Source: a bacterium (GTDB lineage Bacteria; UBP6; UBA1177). Taken from it: a stretch of DNA of 58,717 nucleotides. Positions 26,127 through 34,599 of the stretch are shown piece by piece (position 1 is the stretch's first letter; each line of letters opens with the position of its first letter). A program made the position numbers and the translations under genes. A model generated the notes under the pieces. The model saw only the letters and a list, made by a program, of their open reading frames with translations. It made no database searches and had not been told where the DNA came from. The stretch lies in assembly GCA_017538365.1 (NCBI GenBank), contig JAFYIZ010000025.1, positions 1-58,717 of the forward strand, in the 5' to 3' direction.

Positions 26127-27061
26127 TGGATTTCTTCCTGTTTCGTTGAGAAAACTTCGCCGGGCTGAGGTCTGTAGCCGTTGATAAATTCAGCTGCCCT
26201 CATCGGATTTTTGCCTGCCGGCTTGAGTTCGGTGATTTTTATACCGCCGTTTCTGCACGCGACAACGATTCCGCTTTTGGAAACTTCGGCAATTTCACCC
26301 GGATTTCCTGCGCAGTTTCCGACAAATTCGGCTTTTTCTATCCCCACGATGTTTCCGCGGAAAAGCGCACGCACACCGGGCTCTTTGGTAAACGCCCTGA
26401 TTTTATTGAACAAAACTTTTGCGTCGCTTTCAAAATCAAGCCACATGTCGGATTTTTGTATCATTTTCGTAAAAACGGGCTCACCCTTCTGCGGAACTCT
26501 TTCAACATTTCCGTTTGCAATCTTTTCCCAGTTTTTATCAAGCAGTTCAAGCGAAAGATTCGTCAGTTTATCAAAAAGAGCCGTCGCGTTGTCGCTCTCT
26601 GTTACGGCACATTCAGCCGACATGATTACGTCTCCGCTGTCGAGCTCCTCATCCATCACCATGATCGAAGTGCCGCTCACCGCGTCCCCGTTGAGCAGAG
26701 CCGTATTCACCGGAGTCGAGCCGCGGTATTTAGGAAGAAGCGAAAAATGGACATTAAGCGGATAAAGCTTCGGAATATCGAGAATGCGTTTCGGAAGAAT
26801 CTGACCGTAAGCCACGACAAAAAGGATATCCGGCTCAAAATTTTTGATTATTTCAAACGCTTTTTCCGATTTCGACCACAGAGTGTGAACTTCGAGTCCA
26901 AGCTCGAGCGCCCTCTTTTTTACCGGAGTCGGCTCCAGTTTTTTGCCGCGCCCGCGGATCTTGTCCTTCTGCGAAAAAACCATTATCTCTGCATTTTTAG
27001 AGACGCAGAAATCCAGAAAAGGAACCGAAATTTCGGGACTTCCCATAAAAACTATCTTCAT
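26123..27061 (-). CDS. fmt: Methionyl-tRNA formyltransferase
   Basis: Cytosolic enzyme (312 aa) that formylates initiator Met-tRNA using 10-formyl-tetrahydrofolate. The N-terminal hydrolase domain starts MKIVFMGSPEISVPFL and has PLNVHFSLLPKYRGSTPVN with the catalytic Asn-His, and SGTSIMVMDEELDSGDV; the C-terminal OB-like domain (residues about 205-305) is present. The ATG at 27061 has AGGAGG 7 nt upstream; an in-frame start at 27079 would destroy this spacing. def, its usual neighbour, is absent; instead fmt lies 22 bp behind a restriction-modification gene and is coupled to a membrane protein gene. Confidence 0.95.
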   Translation of the reverse strand: MKIVFMGSPEISVPFLDFCVSKNAEIMVFSQKDKIRGRGKKLEPTPVKKRALELGLEVHTLWSKSEKAFEIIKNFEPDILFVVAYGQILPKRILDIPKLYPLNVHFSLLPKYRGSTPVNTALLNGDAVSGTSIMVMDEELDSGDVIMSAECAVTESDNATALFDKLTNLSLELLDKNWEKIANGNVERVPQKGEPVFTKMIQKSDMWLDFESDAKVLFNKIRAFTKEPGVRALFRGNIVGIEKAEFVGNCAGNPGEIAEVSKSGIVVACRNGGIKITELKPAGKNPMRAAEFINGYRPQPGEVFSTKQEEIQ

Positions 27062-27083
27062 TTTTTCCCTCCTGAGCATTTTT

Positions 27084-30000
27084 TCATATTTTCTTGATCA
27101 GCTTTTCATACATTTTGAAAAGTTCCGCAACGATTTCGGCTTCACTCATTTTCGTGCTGAATCCGTAAGCCTGCATGACGGCTTTGTCATTTTCTTTGTG
27201 GGCTTTGCGGAGTTCCGGCGGCATCAAGTTTTCATCATACAAATCGGCAAGCGAGGAATCGGGATATTCTGCCCTTGCGTCAAGAATTGCCTGAGCGGTT
27301 TGCTCGATTTTATCTCTATATTCCTTGCCTCGCCTTTTAGGAGAGGTGGCAGTATCACTGCCGGAGAGGTCAGGCCATGGAAAGTTGTTGTAAACGATGT
27401 CTTTCGAATAGCGGTATCGCATTTCGAGACGACCGCAGACGGCGCGCATCCAAGCCATGTGGACAGAACTTGTCAAAACACCGAAGTGGTACAGTGTTGC
27501 GTTCGGAATAATTTGAACAGAATCATTTACAATAACATCGTGATTTATAAAACCGATCGGAATATAGCGGCGGCGTTCTGATGAAACTCGGGGAACAAGC
27601 AGATAATTTCCACTTTCAGGTTGCCTGATTTCTTGAAACAACGCAGGAAGTTCCGCACTTTTTCGAGTTGCTTCCTTTGAACTCGCAAGACGAAATTTCC
27701 GCACACTCTCAATGCGTTTCATAATAAGCATGAGTCTTTTTATTTCACCGGGATTTGCTCCCACGAGCCACAGGCAATAACGCTTCTTGTTGTTGATGAA
27801 TTCCTCCGATCCGAGGATTTGTTTGATGAATTTTGATGAACCTGGTTCCTTATTTTCAAATTTAACTTTTTCTTCCTCTGAAAGAAATAAAAAACCTCCG
27901 TCGGCAGGTTTGTTTCCGTAAACCATCTGCGGCACATCACAAAATGATTTTTCGCGGCTTTCAACAAATATATTCGGGGCATCAATCAAATAGCTGTTGA
28001 TATTTGCAGCTTCGATAAGGGTTTCATCTGTGTTGAAAATACAAGGTTTATGCGGATTTCCGTTTTCCTGACAGGAAAATCCTATAATTACGCAATGAAC
28101 ATGAGCTTTCTTAGTCGATTCAGAATCCCATCGGAAAGTACGCCATGCAAAATCAAAACGGATGTTGAAGCGTTCAAAAATCGGTTTCCAAATACTCGAG
28201 ACCTGCTCTCCCTGTGTGATCGAATTTGTCGAAACGAATGCACAACGGGTATTTGTTCCACGAATCAATTCTGCCGCTTTGAAATACCAGCCGGACACAT
28301 AATCAATTTTGCCGGCAGTTTTATAAGATTTTCCTTTTTCGTCGGTAAAAACAGACAAAATGTCTTTCTTCTGCGTTTCTGACTGCAGAGAATATCCGAC
28401 AAACGGCGGGTTTCCCATTATGTAGTTATAATGATTTGCTTCTTGTTTCCGCTGCGGTTTTCCGACATTTATCTCATTTGTGATCAGATTTATTTCGTCA
28501 TATTCGAATCCGTGTTCTTTATCGGAAAAGGTGTCTGAAGCACAGTATTCAGGTGCTGCCTCCCTGACCACCATAAAAGGATAAACTAGATTTGTTCTTT
28601 TTGCCTTTATTGTCGGAATTTCAGCTTCTTCGTGCAAGTATCTCCAATCCATGCGGAGAGCATTGCCTTCAACAATCGTCGCGCTTGTGGAAAGGGGCAG
28701 AAAATCAAGATTCTGTTCAACGATTTCTTCGGTTTCCTTCATCATCTGACTTTCGGCAATCCAGAGCGCGGTTTTTGCGACAGTCACCGCAAAATCGTTT
28801 ATTTCGATGCCGTAAAACTGCGAAATTTTCACTTTTATCGGTGAAAAATCCTCACTTGAAAGAAGCATCTGCGAGCCGTGAATAACTTTCAGGCATTCAT
28901 TTTCCAAACGTCTCAGAGAAATATAGGTCTCCGTCAGAAAGTTTCCGCTTCCGCAGGCGGGATCAAGGAAAGTTAAGGACGCCAATTTATTACGGAACTG
29001 CTCAAGACGATTTTTTGTTTTCGCCGTCATGTTGAACGAATGTGAAACATCTCTTTGAGATTCAACGCTTCGCTCAGAATGACGCGTTCCGACAATTTGT
29101 GCAAATTCAGTCTTCAAATCATCCAAAAACAATGGATCAATGACTTTGTGGATATTTGCAATGCTTGTGTAGTGCATCCCGCCTTTGCGTCGCGTTTCGG
29201 GGTTAAGTGTCGATTCAAAAACAGCCCCGAAAATAGTCGGCGAAATTTTTGACCAGTCAAAACCGGCACTCGCTTTGTTTACAAGAATATCAACAATTTC
29301 CTCATTAAATCTGGGGATCTCAATGTCACGCTCTGCAAAAAGTCCGCCGTTGACATACGGAAAAGCTGCAAGGTCATCGTTAAGATAAGGATCCCTGTCT
29401 TCAGGTTTTGTGTTTAAAACTGCGAACAGTTCCATCAGATTTTTCCTGACTTCATCAGGTCTGAACTTGGCTAAATAACGTCCGAACATATCTTTTTCGG
29501 CAAAAACTCCGGCATCTTCGGCATAGAGCAGAAAAACAAGCCTGACGCAGAGAATGTTGAGGCTGCGCAACTGTAAGTCAGACAGTTTGTCATCTTGAAC
29601 GAATGTGAAAGATCTCTCAGATTCTTCGCTTCGCTCAGAATGACGGCTAAGACGGGTTGGCGGAATATATTCTTTTATCAGCGCATCATAAAGTTTTCCT
29701 ACAAGTTCGCCCGCTTTAAGTGAAATCTGAGTTTCAGGTGGAATCAAGTCCTTTTCAGAATCGACTAAAAAACGTAAATCATCTATTTTTTCAGGCAAAT
29801 CTTTGAGCAGGATCTGAACAGGCTCGCCCTGAGGCATTTCCATATCGTAAATCAGAAATTCACTGAAATTGCATGTTATTATCCATCTCGGACGGTTTGA
29901 ATACGGCAGCTCGGACGAATATCTTTTCGCCTGCTGAAATGGCGTAAGGCTGCTGCCGTCGCTCTGTTTTATCGGTTTTCTCAAGTCTTTTCCGAGGCTT

Positions 30001-30233
30001 TTCTGCTCAATCATGACATGCGTCGAAGGAATGTAGGCATCGATAAAACTTGTGTGATCGAGGTGAACTTTGTCTTCAAAAACAATAAAATCGCTGATAT
30101 TTTCAACACAATACACCTTTTGAAGGAGCTCTATCCAAAAAAGCTGGCTTTCCCCCTTTTCATAACCTTTACCAAACCATTTTTCCGAAAATTCTTTTGC
30201 CGCTTTCTTCAGATTTATCTGATTTTTTGCCAT
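27084..30233 (-). CDS. MmeI-like (type IIL) bifunctional restriction-modification enzyme
   Basis: Single polypeptide of 1049 aa expected to both methylate and cut DNA. An N-terminal nuclease region shows a PD-(D/E)xK-like pattern: Asp65 in FIDAYIPS and E76-Q-K78 in MIEQKS. The amino-methyltransferase follows: motif I DPACGSGNF (Asp424) and motif IV GNPPF (Asn608). Residues about 800-1000 are the target-recognition region, with VPRVSSERRRYIPIGF and SSVHMAWMRAVCGRLEMRYRYS, typical of this family. Two copies of a 55-58 bp palindromic repeat lie in frame, encoding residues about 197-216 and 384-403. The ATG has GGAGCG upstream. No separate endonuclease or specificity gene is near. The recognition sequence cannot be read from this. 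Confidence 0.9.
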   Translation of the reverse strand: MAKNQINLKKAAKEFSEKWFGKGYEKGESQLFWIELLQKVYCVENISDFIVFEDKVHLDHTSFIDAYIPSTHVMIEQKSLGKDLRKPIKQSDGSSLTPFQQAKRYSSELPYSNRPRWIITCNFSEFLIYDMEMPQGEPVQILLKDLPEKIDDLRFLVDSEKDLIPPETQISLKAGELVGKLYDALIKEYIPPTRLSRHSERSEESERSFTFVQDDKLSDLQLRSLNILCVRLVFLLYAEDAGVFAEKDMFGRYLAKFRPDEVRKNLMELFAVLNTKPEDRDPYLNDDLAAFPYVNGGLFAERDIEIPRFNEEIVDILVNKASAGFDWSKISPTIFGAVFESTLNPETRRKGGMHYTSIANIHKVIDPLFLDDLKTEFAQIVGTRHSERSVESQRDVSHSFNMTAKTKNRLEQFRNKLASLTFLDPACGSGNFLTETYISLRRLENECLKVIHGSQMLLSSEDFSPIKVKISQFYGIEINDFAVTVAKTALWIAESQMMKETEEIVEQNLDFLPLSTSATIVEGNALRMDWRYLHEEAEIPTIKAKRTNLVYPFMVVREAAPEYCASDTFSDKEHGFEYDEINLITNEINVGKPQRKQEANHYNYIMGNPPFVGYSLQSETQKKDILSVFTDEKGKSYKTAGKIDYVSGWYFKAAELIRGTNTRCAFVSTNSITQGEQVSSIWKPIFERFNIRFDFAWRTFRWDSESTKKAHVHCVIIGFSCQENGNPHKPCIFNTDETLIEAANINSYLIDAPNIFVESREKSFCDVPQMVYGNKPADGGFLFLSEEEKVKFENKEPGSSKFIKQILGSEEFINNKKRYCLWLVGANPGEIKRLMLIMKRIESVRKFRLASSKEATRKSAELPALFQEIRQPESGNYLLVPRVSSERRRYIPIGFINHDVIVNDSVQIIPNATLYHFGVLTSSVHMAWMRAVCGRLEMRYRYSKDIVYNNFPWPDLSGSDTATSPKRRGKEYRDKIEQTAQAILDARAEYPDSSLADLYDENLMPPELRKAHKENDKAVMQAYGFSTKMSEAEIVAELFKMYEKLIKKI
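29026..29083. repeat. In-frame palindromic repeat, copy 1
   Basis: A 58-bp element with ends GTCATGTTGAACGAA and TTCGCTCAGAATGAC that form an imperfect inverted repeat. It lies inside the restriction-modification gene and is translated on the minus strand as part of RHSERSVESQRDVSHSF (residues about 384-403), just before the methyltransferase core. Confidence 0.85.
29589..29643. repeat. In-frame palindromic repeat, copy 2
   Basis: A 55-bp element with ends GTCATCTTGAACGAA and TTCGCTCAGAATGAC, closely related to the copy at 29026-29083. On the minus strand it encodes RHSERSEESERSFTFVQDD (residues about 197-216), between the nuclease region and the next helical domain. Confidence 0.85.
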
Positions 30234-30266
30234 TTTTCGCTCCGCTAATTGCGATTAAAACGATTC

Positions 30267-30295
30267 CTCATAGCACATAAATAAATGGAAAACAA
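30267..30295 (-). promoter_or_regulatory. Putative promoter of the restriction-modification gene
   Basis: On the minus strand TTGTTT (30290-30295) and TATGAG (30267-30272) are 17 bp apart, about 34 bp before the ATG at 30233. The -10 match is weak. Confidence 0.33.
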
Positions 30296-30348
30296 GTTTT
30301 AGAAAAGTTTTATGGGCGAAAATTCACCTTTCCACCTTAATTTTGTTG

Positions 30349-30376
30349 TTGACTCTTTCCTCTAGAAAAATAAAAT
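30349..30376 (+). promoter_or_regulatory. Putative promoter of the secreted-protein gene
   Basis: TTGACT (30349-30354) and TAAAAT (30371-30376) are 16 bp apart; GGAGG (30391-30395) and the GTG start at 30401 follow at normal distances. It is divergent from the restriction-modification promoter. Confidence 0.62.
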
Positions 30377-30400
30377 CTCACGCTTTTGATGGAGGTCAAT

Positions 30401-31327
30401 GTGAAAAAAATCGTTTTTTTCTTCTTTCTGCTGTGCTTCGGAACGCTTCTTTCCGCTCAGGAGCCGCTTCCTGAAAATCTTGAAATGAGGCAGCTTCCCG
30501 TTGCTCCGATGGTGGAACTTCCCACCAATTACGACGAATTAATCAAAAACTCGAAAGGAAACCAGCAGGAAAAGAAAATTGACGAAATCATAGGAAAAGC
30601 GCTTAAAAGCAGCCACGTTGTGATAGAAACTCTCAATGATTTCATGTTTTTGCAGGTCGTTCCGAACTTTGCCTATGCTGATGAAAAAGGGGAAGAAAGA
30701 CTCGGCGAAGATTTAATGGAAATCCTTCATTCAGGCAAAATTTCAGCTTCGGCAAATTCGCAGTTCATGAGTCTCGACTACACCGAAATGCGGATGATGG
30801 GGCTTCCCTTCAAAAGAAAAGTTGTTGACAATCTCGTTCTGGGCGCCGACAAATTCGATCTTTCGATTTCGCTCACATTCTTCATAAACATAAACAAACT
30901 CACCAACATGGTTTTGAGTTCGCTCGAAAACGTCAAGGATTTCAAACCGGTATTCAATCAGGCTGAAAAATTTTACCGCGCAAAATTTGCCGACAGCAAA
31001 ATGCTTTACTTCATCAGGATTCCCAATATCGCCTACGAAATCGCATACACCGGCGAGCTTTACGAAAACATCATCGCGAAAAACATAAAAGAGGCTCAAT
31101 TCATCCACGACGCGATCAAAAACGTCGAAAGCAAAATCGAAAAAGATCCCCTGCTCTCTTTTGACGGAAGATATATAAAAGGGGTAAAAAACGACAAAAT
31201 CCTTATTGATTTATGGTTTCTTCCCGAAAAAACGGCAATGAATCAGGCCGAAGCGGCAAAAATCATCACAAAGGCTCTCAAACACGAGCCCGTCAACATC
31301 TCAGGCAGCGAAAAGGAAGGAAAATGA
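30401..31327 (+). CDS. Hypothetical secreted or periplasmic protein
   Basis: Protein of 308 aa that I do not recognise. A Sec signal peptide is clear (MKKIVFFFFLLCFGTLLSA, cleavage near residue 19). The mature part is mixed alpha/beta with no cysteine cluster or enzymatic motif; FDLSISLTFFINI and SKMLYFIRIPNIAYEIAYTG may be beta-rich. The GTG at 30401 is chosen because GGAGG stands 5 nt upstream and a TTG/ATG pair at 30386-30389 does not. The stop overlaps the next start (ATGA), so this protein and the zinc-ribbon membrane protein are co-translated and may work together. Confidence 0.75.
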   Translation: MKKIVFFFFLLCFGTLLSAQEPLPENLEMRQLPVAPMVELPTNYDELIKNSKGNQQEKKIDEIIGKALKSSHVVIETLNDFMFLQVVPNFAYADEKGEERLGEDLMEILHSGKISASANSQFMSLDYTEMRMMGLPFKRKVVDNLVLGADKFDLSISLTFFININKLTNMVLSSLENVKDFKPVFNQAEKFYRAKFADSKMLYFIRIPNIAYEIAYTGELYENIIAKNIKEAQFIHDAIKNVESKIEKDPLLSFDGRYIKGVKNDKILIDLWFLPEKTAMNQAEAAKIITKALKHEPVNISGSEKEGK

Positions 31328-32019
31328 CAATCTGTCCGCACTGTAAAAGCGAAAACAACAATTTTTACTATTGCCGTGGCTGCGGAAGAAAAATTCCGTT
31401 CATTTCGAAACAGGAAAAGAGGAACGAATCCTCATCATCAGATTTTATAGAAGAGGTCATCGACATCATCGAGAGCAAGTTCATTTCTTCCGATTTCACC
31501 ATGACGAACATTACAAACATGGGAAGCATCAGCCTTGACGAAATATCGAAAGAAGAAGGTATCATTCTTCTCGGAACCGAACAGTGGCAGGAAATCCCGC
31601 GCAGACAGCAGTGCGCCTGCTTTTTCGGCGGGATGGTCTCGATTTATCTGATGTCGGCGATAATAACGATGATCGGATTCATCGCCGGAGCAAACGACAT
31701 CAAAATGGTATTTCAGCTTTATGCCTCGGCATTTCTGCTGCTTTCTTTCACCGAATGGTTTCTTGTTCCCTATTTTTCCGGTTTTTCCCTTGTTTCATCG
31801 CTTCTTTACAACTGTTCGATGTTCACTTACCGCGATGAAAACATGAAAAACAAGACACAGAATCTCATGATGATGTTTCTTTTCGCCTCAATTCCCGGAA
31901 TTTTTGTCGTACCGTTTTTGTATTCGCTCTTAAAATCGAAATTATCTGAAAACTATATACCGCTCGCACTATCAATAAGCGAAATCAAGTATCTCAAAAA
32001 AATATCAAGCGGGAAATAG
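31324..32019 (+). CDS. Zinc-ribbon membrane protein of unknown function
   Basis: Protein of 231 aa. A short N-terminal zinc ribbon (CPHC at residues 4-7 and CRGC at 17-20) precedes a soluble stretch (about 25-95) and at least three hydrophobic helices (SIYLMSAIITMIGFIAG, LYASAFLLLSFTEWFLV, LMMMFLFASIPGIFVVPFLY). The start is the ATG at 31324, preceded by AAGGAAGG and overlapping the stop of the upstream gene. Zinc-ribbon plus helices is common among uncharacterised bacterial proteins and indicates no particular role. An intrinsic terminator overlaps its stop. Confidence 0.72.
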   Translation: MTICPHCKSENNNFYYCRGCGRKIPFISKQEKRNESSSSDFIEEVIDIIESKFISSDFTMTNITNMGSISLDEISKEEGIILLGTEQWQEIPRRQQCACFFGGMVSIYLMSAIITMIGFIAGANDIKMVFQLYASAFLLLSFTEWFLVPYFSGFSLVSSLLYNCSMFTYRDENMKNKTQNLMMMFLFASIPGIFVVPFLYSLLKSKLSENYIPLALSISEIKYLKKISSGK

Positions 32020-32039
32020 GTTTTCAAGACCTGTTTTTT
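32018..32039 (+). terminator. Intrinsic terminator overlapping a convergent gene end
   Basis: A stem of AGGT/ACCT with a T-G extension (arms 32018-32022 and 32028-32032) is followed by G and six T residues (32034-32039). It begins within the TAG stop of the zinc-ribbon gene and runs into the last codons of the convergent glycerate kinase gene. The stem is short, so strength is uncertain. Confidence 0.5.
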
Positions 32040-33109
32040 CTCAAAAAAATTACGAAATCATTGAGATTGAGCCCGGTGTAGCCGCTTTTTACCGTCATTC
32101 CGTATTTATCGAGCAGTTCAGCTGAGTTGTAATTTTCAAGCGCTGACGCAATTTCGTTTTCGGGTATGGTTTTCAAGCCGCCTTCGACTATTGCTCCCGC
32201 AAAAGGCGAGTTTCCGTCTATACCGTCTGAAGAAAGGGCAAAAAGTTTCATTCCCTCTTTCAAAAAAGGAAGCATCGTAAGTGCGAAATGGCTCATTCTG
32301 CCCCCTCTTCCGGCATTTTTCGAACTTATTTTCAAAAGAGGTTCCCCTGTAATGAGAACACTTTCCGCACCCGCTTCAATCCTGCTCAAAAGAAGAGTTT
32401 TCAGTTCACTTACGCTTCCGGTAAAACGCCTGAAAGACTCAGTATTTTCAGGAAGCAGCCGGATAAGCGCATCGTGAAGCGAATCACTGTCGGCGCACTT
32501 GAAAAGACGGGCATTTTTCAAATCCTCTCTGTAAAAAGGCATGCTTCCGACAGCTTTTTCACCGTTTTCGAACGGAATATCGCTTGCAACGAAAACAAAC
32601 CACTCTACTCCGCCGAACATTTCAGCCAGTTTCCCGTTTTTTATGAGCGAATATTCACTTCTTCTTCTGTTGATTTCAGTTATCGGAAGCCCGCTTTTGA
32701 GCAGCATTTCGTTGATTTCGACCGCTTCTTTTTCATTTCCGCTTTTTTCAATGAGAGCAGAACTGCCGCCGCTGAGCAGTATGATCACATTCTCAGGATT
32801 GTGTTTTTTTATGAAGTTTATCAGCTTTTCAGCCGCCTCGAAACTCTTTTCAGTAAGGTGCGGATGACTTGAAAAAACTACATTTTCTTTTTTCAGGCTT
32901 CCTGTCTCACTTCCCAACGGAAGAACGGCGAAAACAGGCAGATGAGCAGCCTCGGGATACTGCGAAACAAACTTTTCATACATATAAGCCGCAGATTTTC
33001 CGACACTTACAACGACTTTCCGATCTTTTTCGCGGATACTTTCAAAAGCGGAGAAATCGAAAGGAAGATTTCTTAAAAAATTGAGATATTCGGTTGCCGA
33101 CTCAAACAT
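32024..33109 (-). CDS. Glycerate kinase type 2 / MOFRL-family protein (short form)
   Basis: Cytosolic protein of 361 aa, expected to phosphorylate glycerate (usually to 2-phosphoglycerate), though relatives are annotated hydroxypyruvate reductase. The nucleotide-binding region has VIILLSGGSSALIEKSG, and the C-terminal MOFRL part shows GRGGRMSHFALTMLP and LSSDGIDGNSPFAGAIVEGG. Usual family length is 410-450 aa, and the N-terminal domain here looks trimmed. I start at the ATG at 33109, which overlaps the acyltransferase stop by 8 bp; a frame open to 33163 overlaps it much more. It ends the glycolysis-led operon, where making a 3-carbon phosphoglycerate would fit. Confidence 0.8.
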   Translation of the reverse strand: MFESATEYLNFLRNLPFDFSAFESIREKDRKVVVSVGKSAAYMYEKFVSQYPEAAHLPVFAVLPLGSETGSLKKENVVFSSHPHLTEKSFEAAEKLINFIKKHNPENVIILLSGGSSALIEKSGNEKEAVEINEMLLKSGLPITEINRRRSEYSLIKNGKLAEMFGGVEWFVFVASDIPFENGEKAVGSMPFYREDLKNARLFKCADSDSLHDALIRLLPENTESFRRFTGSVSELKTLLLSRIEAGAESVLITGEPLLKISSKNAGRGGRMSHFALTMLPFLKEGMKLFALSSDGIDGNSPFAGAIVEGGLKTIPENEIASALENYNSAELLDKYGMTVKSGYTGLNLNDFVIFLRKNRS

Positions 33110-33941
33110 TATTGAAAGTTCTGCACTTTGTGTTGTTCTTTCTGTATTCGGCATCTGCGGCAAGGATCTCTTCCTCGATCTTGTCGGTTATGCGCTTTGC
33201 AGCTGCAGGCGTAGGCATTCCGGCGTAGTCTGAAATTTTTATTTCGGGAAGAAGCTGAAAATCATAAAAATACTCTTCCACAGGGTTGTAGGAAAAGAGC
33301 GGATCGTGCTTGCCGAGACCGTGTTTGTCGCTTCCGCCGATGAAAACGGGAAGAACATCGCATCCGGCATGAAGTGCGATTCGCGCGGCGCCTTTCTGGT
33401 AAACATTCCTTTTAAAGCGCGGTGTCCGCGTTCCTTCCGGAAAAATGAGAACGTTGTTTCCGTTGTCCAAATCCTCTTTGCACGCCTTGAAAAGATCATC
33501 GTAATTCTCATCGTTCGTAATGTAGATCTGGCTGATTATGCCGACATAAGGCGTTCTTGTAAGATTGGCCCGTACTATGCAGTTGGCGTTCGGAACAAGT
33601 GCCGTCATGCAGACAAAATCTAAAAGTGACGGATGGTTTGCGACTATCACCTTCCCTTTCATGCTGCTCAACTTCTCCATTTCGGGCACATTCATCTCCA
33701 CAATGTCTGTTATTCTGAGCATGAAAAGAAATCGCTTGAAGACATTGGAAACATATCTTCTCGCCTTCACAAAAAAGTCGTTTTTCTCTTTTGAAAAGAG
33801 CCTGATGACTGGAAAAATAAGGAAACCGATCACCATCGAGCCGAAAACGATGTAGAGTATCGCTGCGATCTTCCCCAGCGAATGGTAGCAGTACCAGAAA
33901 ATGTTGTTGATTTTCGGCAGATTCGAGGGAGTTTTAAACAT
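33102..33941 (-). CDS. PlsC-family lysophospholipid acyltransferase
   Basis: Membrane-associated acyltransferase of 279 aa. An N-terminal helix (GKIAAILYIVFGSMVIGFLIF) is followed by the catalytic H-x4-D in VIVANHPSLLDFV, the NLTRTPYVG block and VLIFPEGTRTPRF. It would transfer an acyl chain to a lysophospholipid or related acceptor. Its start overlaps the ketoacyl-synthase-like gene by 8 bp. PlsC-like acyltransferases next to a ketoacyl-synt_2 protein and a methyltransferase are a recurrent part of aryl-polyene/flexirubin clusters, so the acceptor may be specialised; ordinary phospholipid synthesis is the alternative. Confidence 0.88.
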   Translation of the reverse strand: MFKTPSNLPKINNIFWYCYHSLGKIAAILYIVFGSMVIGFLIFPVIRLFSKEKNDFFVKARRYVSNVFKRFLFMLRITDIVEMNVPEMEKLSSMKGKVIVANHPSLLDFVCMTALVPNANCIVRANLTRTPYVGIISQIYITNDENYDDLFKACKEDLDNGNNVLIFPEGTRTPRFKRNVYQKGAARIALHAGCDVLPVFIGGSDKHGLGKHDPLFSYNPVEEYFYDFQLLPEIKISDYAGMPTPAAAKRITDKIEEEILAADAEYRKNNTKCRTFNNV

Positions 33942-34599
33942 TGCTTTTCCACCTCTTCAAAAGAGCCTTCAAAAAATCAACCGGCGATTTTTCTTCAATA
34001 ATATCATCAAGTTCAACATTATTTTCAGTTTTTTCGCAACTGAGAAGAGCAGCAAAAGAAAGCGGAGTCGAATCAACGACGTAACATTCAGGAACAAGCT
34101 CGTCGGCATAAACCAAAAGCACCTCTTTTTCCGAACCGCTTTTCACTGCAGCTAAAGCAGTTTTCAAGGCGGAAGAGAAATCTCCTTTTGACGGATATAT
34201 TGCCGAATAACCTCCCGTGAGACCGAATGCAATCGCCGCAAGAGCAACCGGAGTATTGAAAACAGAGAGCGAAAAACCTGCCGGAAGTATCGTTTTTTCT
34301 TCGATTATCCCCTGATTTATCGAAAATTCGCGTGCAATCTCACCTCGGAGAGAAACAAAAATAACTTTTGTCTCTTTATTTAAGCCGTATTTTTCTGAAA
34401 AATCGTGAATAACGTGAACTGTCATCTTCGAAATCTGGCTCAGTCTGCGCCTGAACATCGGATCGGTGTATTCAAGTTTAGGAGCAGTCTTCGATTTTTC
34501 AATTTCAGCTGCGCCTAAAAGCCATTTTTCCCATTTTTCAGGGTCGGCCTCAAGCCCGGGAGCCCACATTACAGGTTTTGAAATGAAAACTTCGCTCAT
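33934..34599 (-). CDS. Beta-ketoacyl-synthase-like protein (ketoacyl-synt_2, chain-length-factor type)
   Basis: Protein of 221 aa resembling the truncated, non-catalytic ketoacyl-synthase N-domain (PF13723). Visible marks are the N-terminal tryptophan-rich stretch, DPMFRRRLSQISKM, KVIFVSLRGEIAREFSI, LPAGFSLSVFNTPVALAAIA and VLLVYADELVPE. The position of the catalytic cysteine of a real ketosynthase is not conserved. Such proteins pair with true ketosynthases in aryl-polyene and flexirubin clusters; no true ketosynthase or carrier protein is encoded nearby. The start overlaps the methyltransferase stop (ATGA). Confidence 0.8.
   Translation of the reverse strand: MSEVFISKPVMWAPGLEADPEKWEKWLLGAAEIEKSKTAPKLEYTDPMFRRRLSQISKMTVHVIHDFSEKYGLNKETKVIFVSLRGEIAREFSINQGIIEEKTILPAGFSLSVFNTPVALAAIAFGLTGGYSAIYPSKGDFSSALKTALAAVKSGSEKEVLLVYADELVPECYVVDSTPLSFAALLSCEKTENNVELDDIIEEKSPVDFLKALLKRWKSNV

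Noticed and set aside
27084-30233. Restriction-modification gene as a pseudogene interrupted by mobile repeats
   Set aside because: The frame is open for 1049 codons, both repeats keep frame, and all catalytic motifs are intact.
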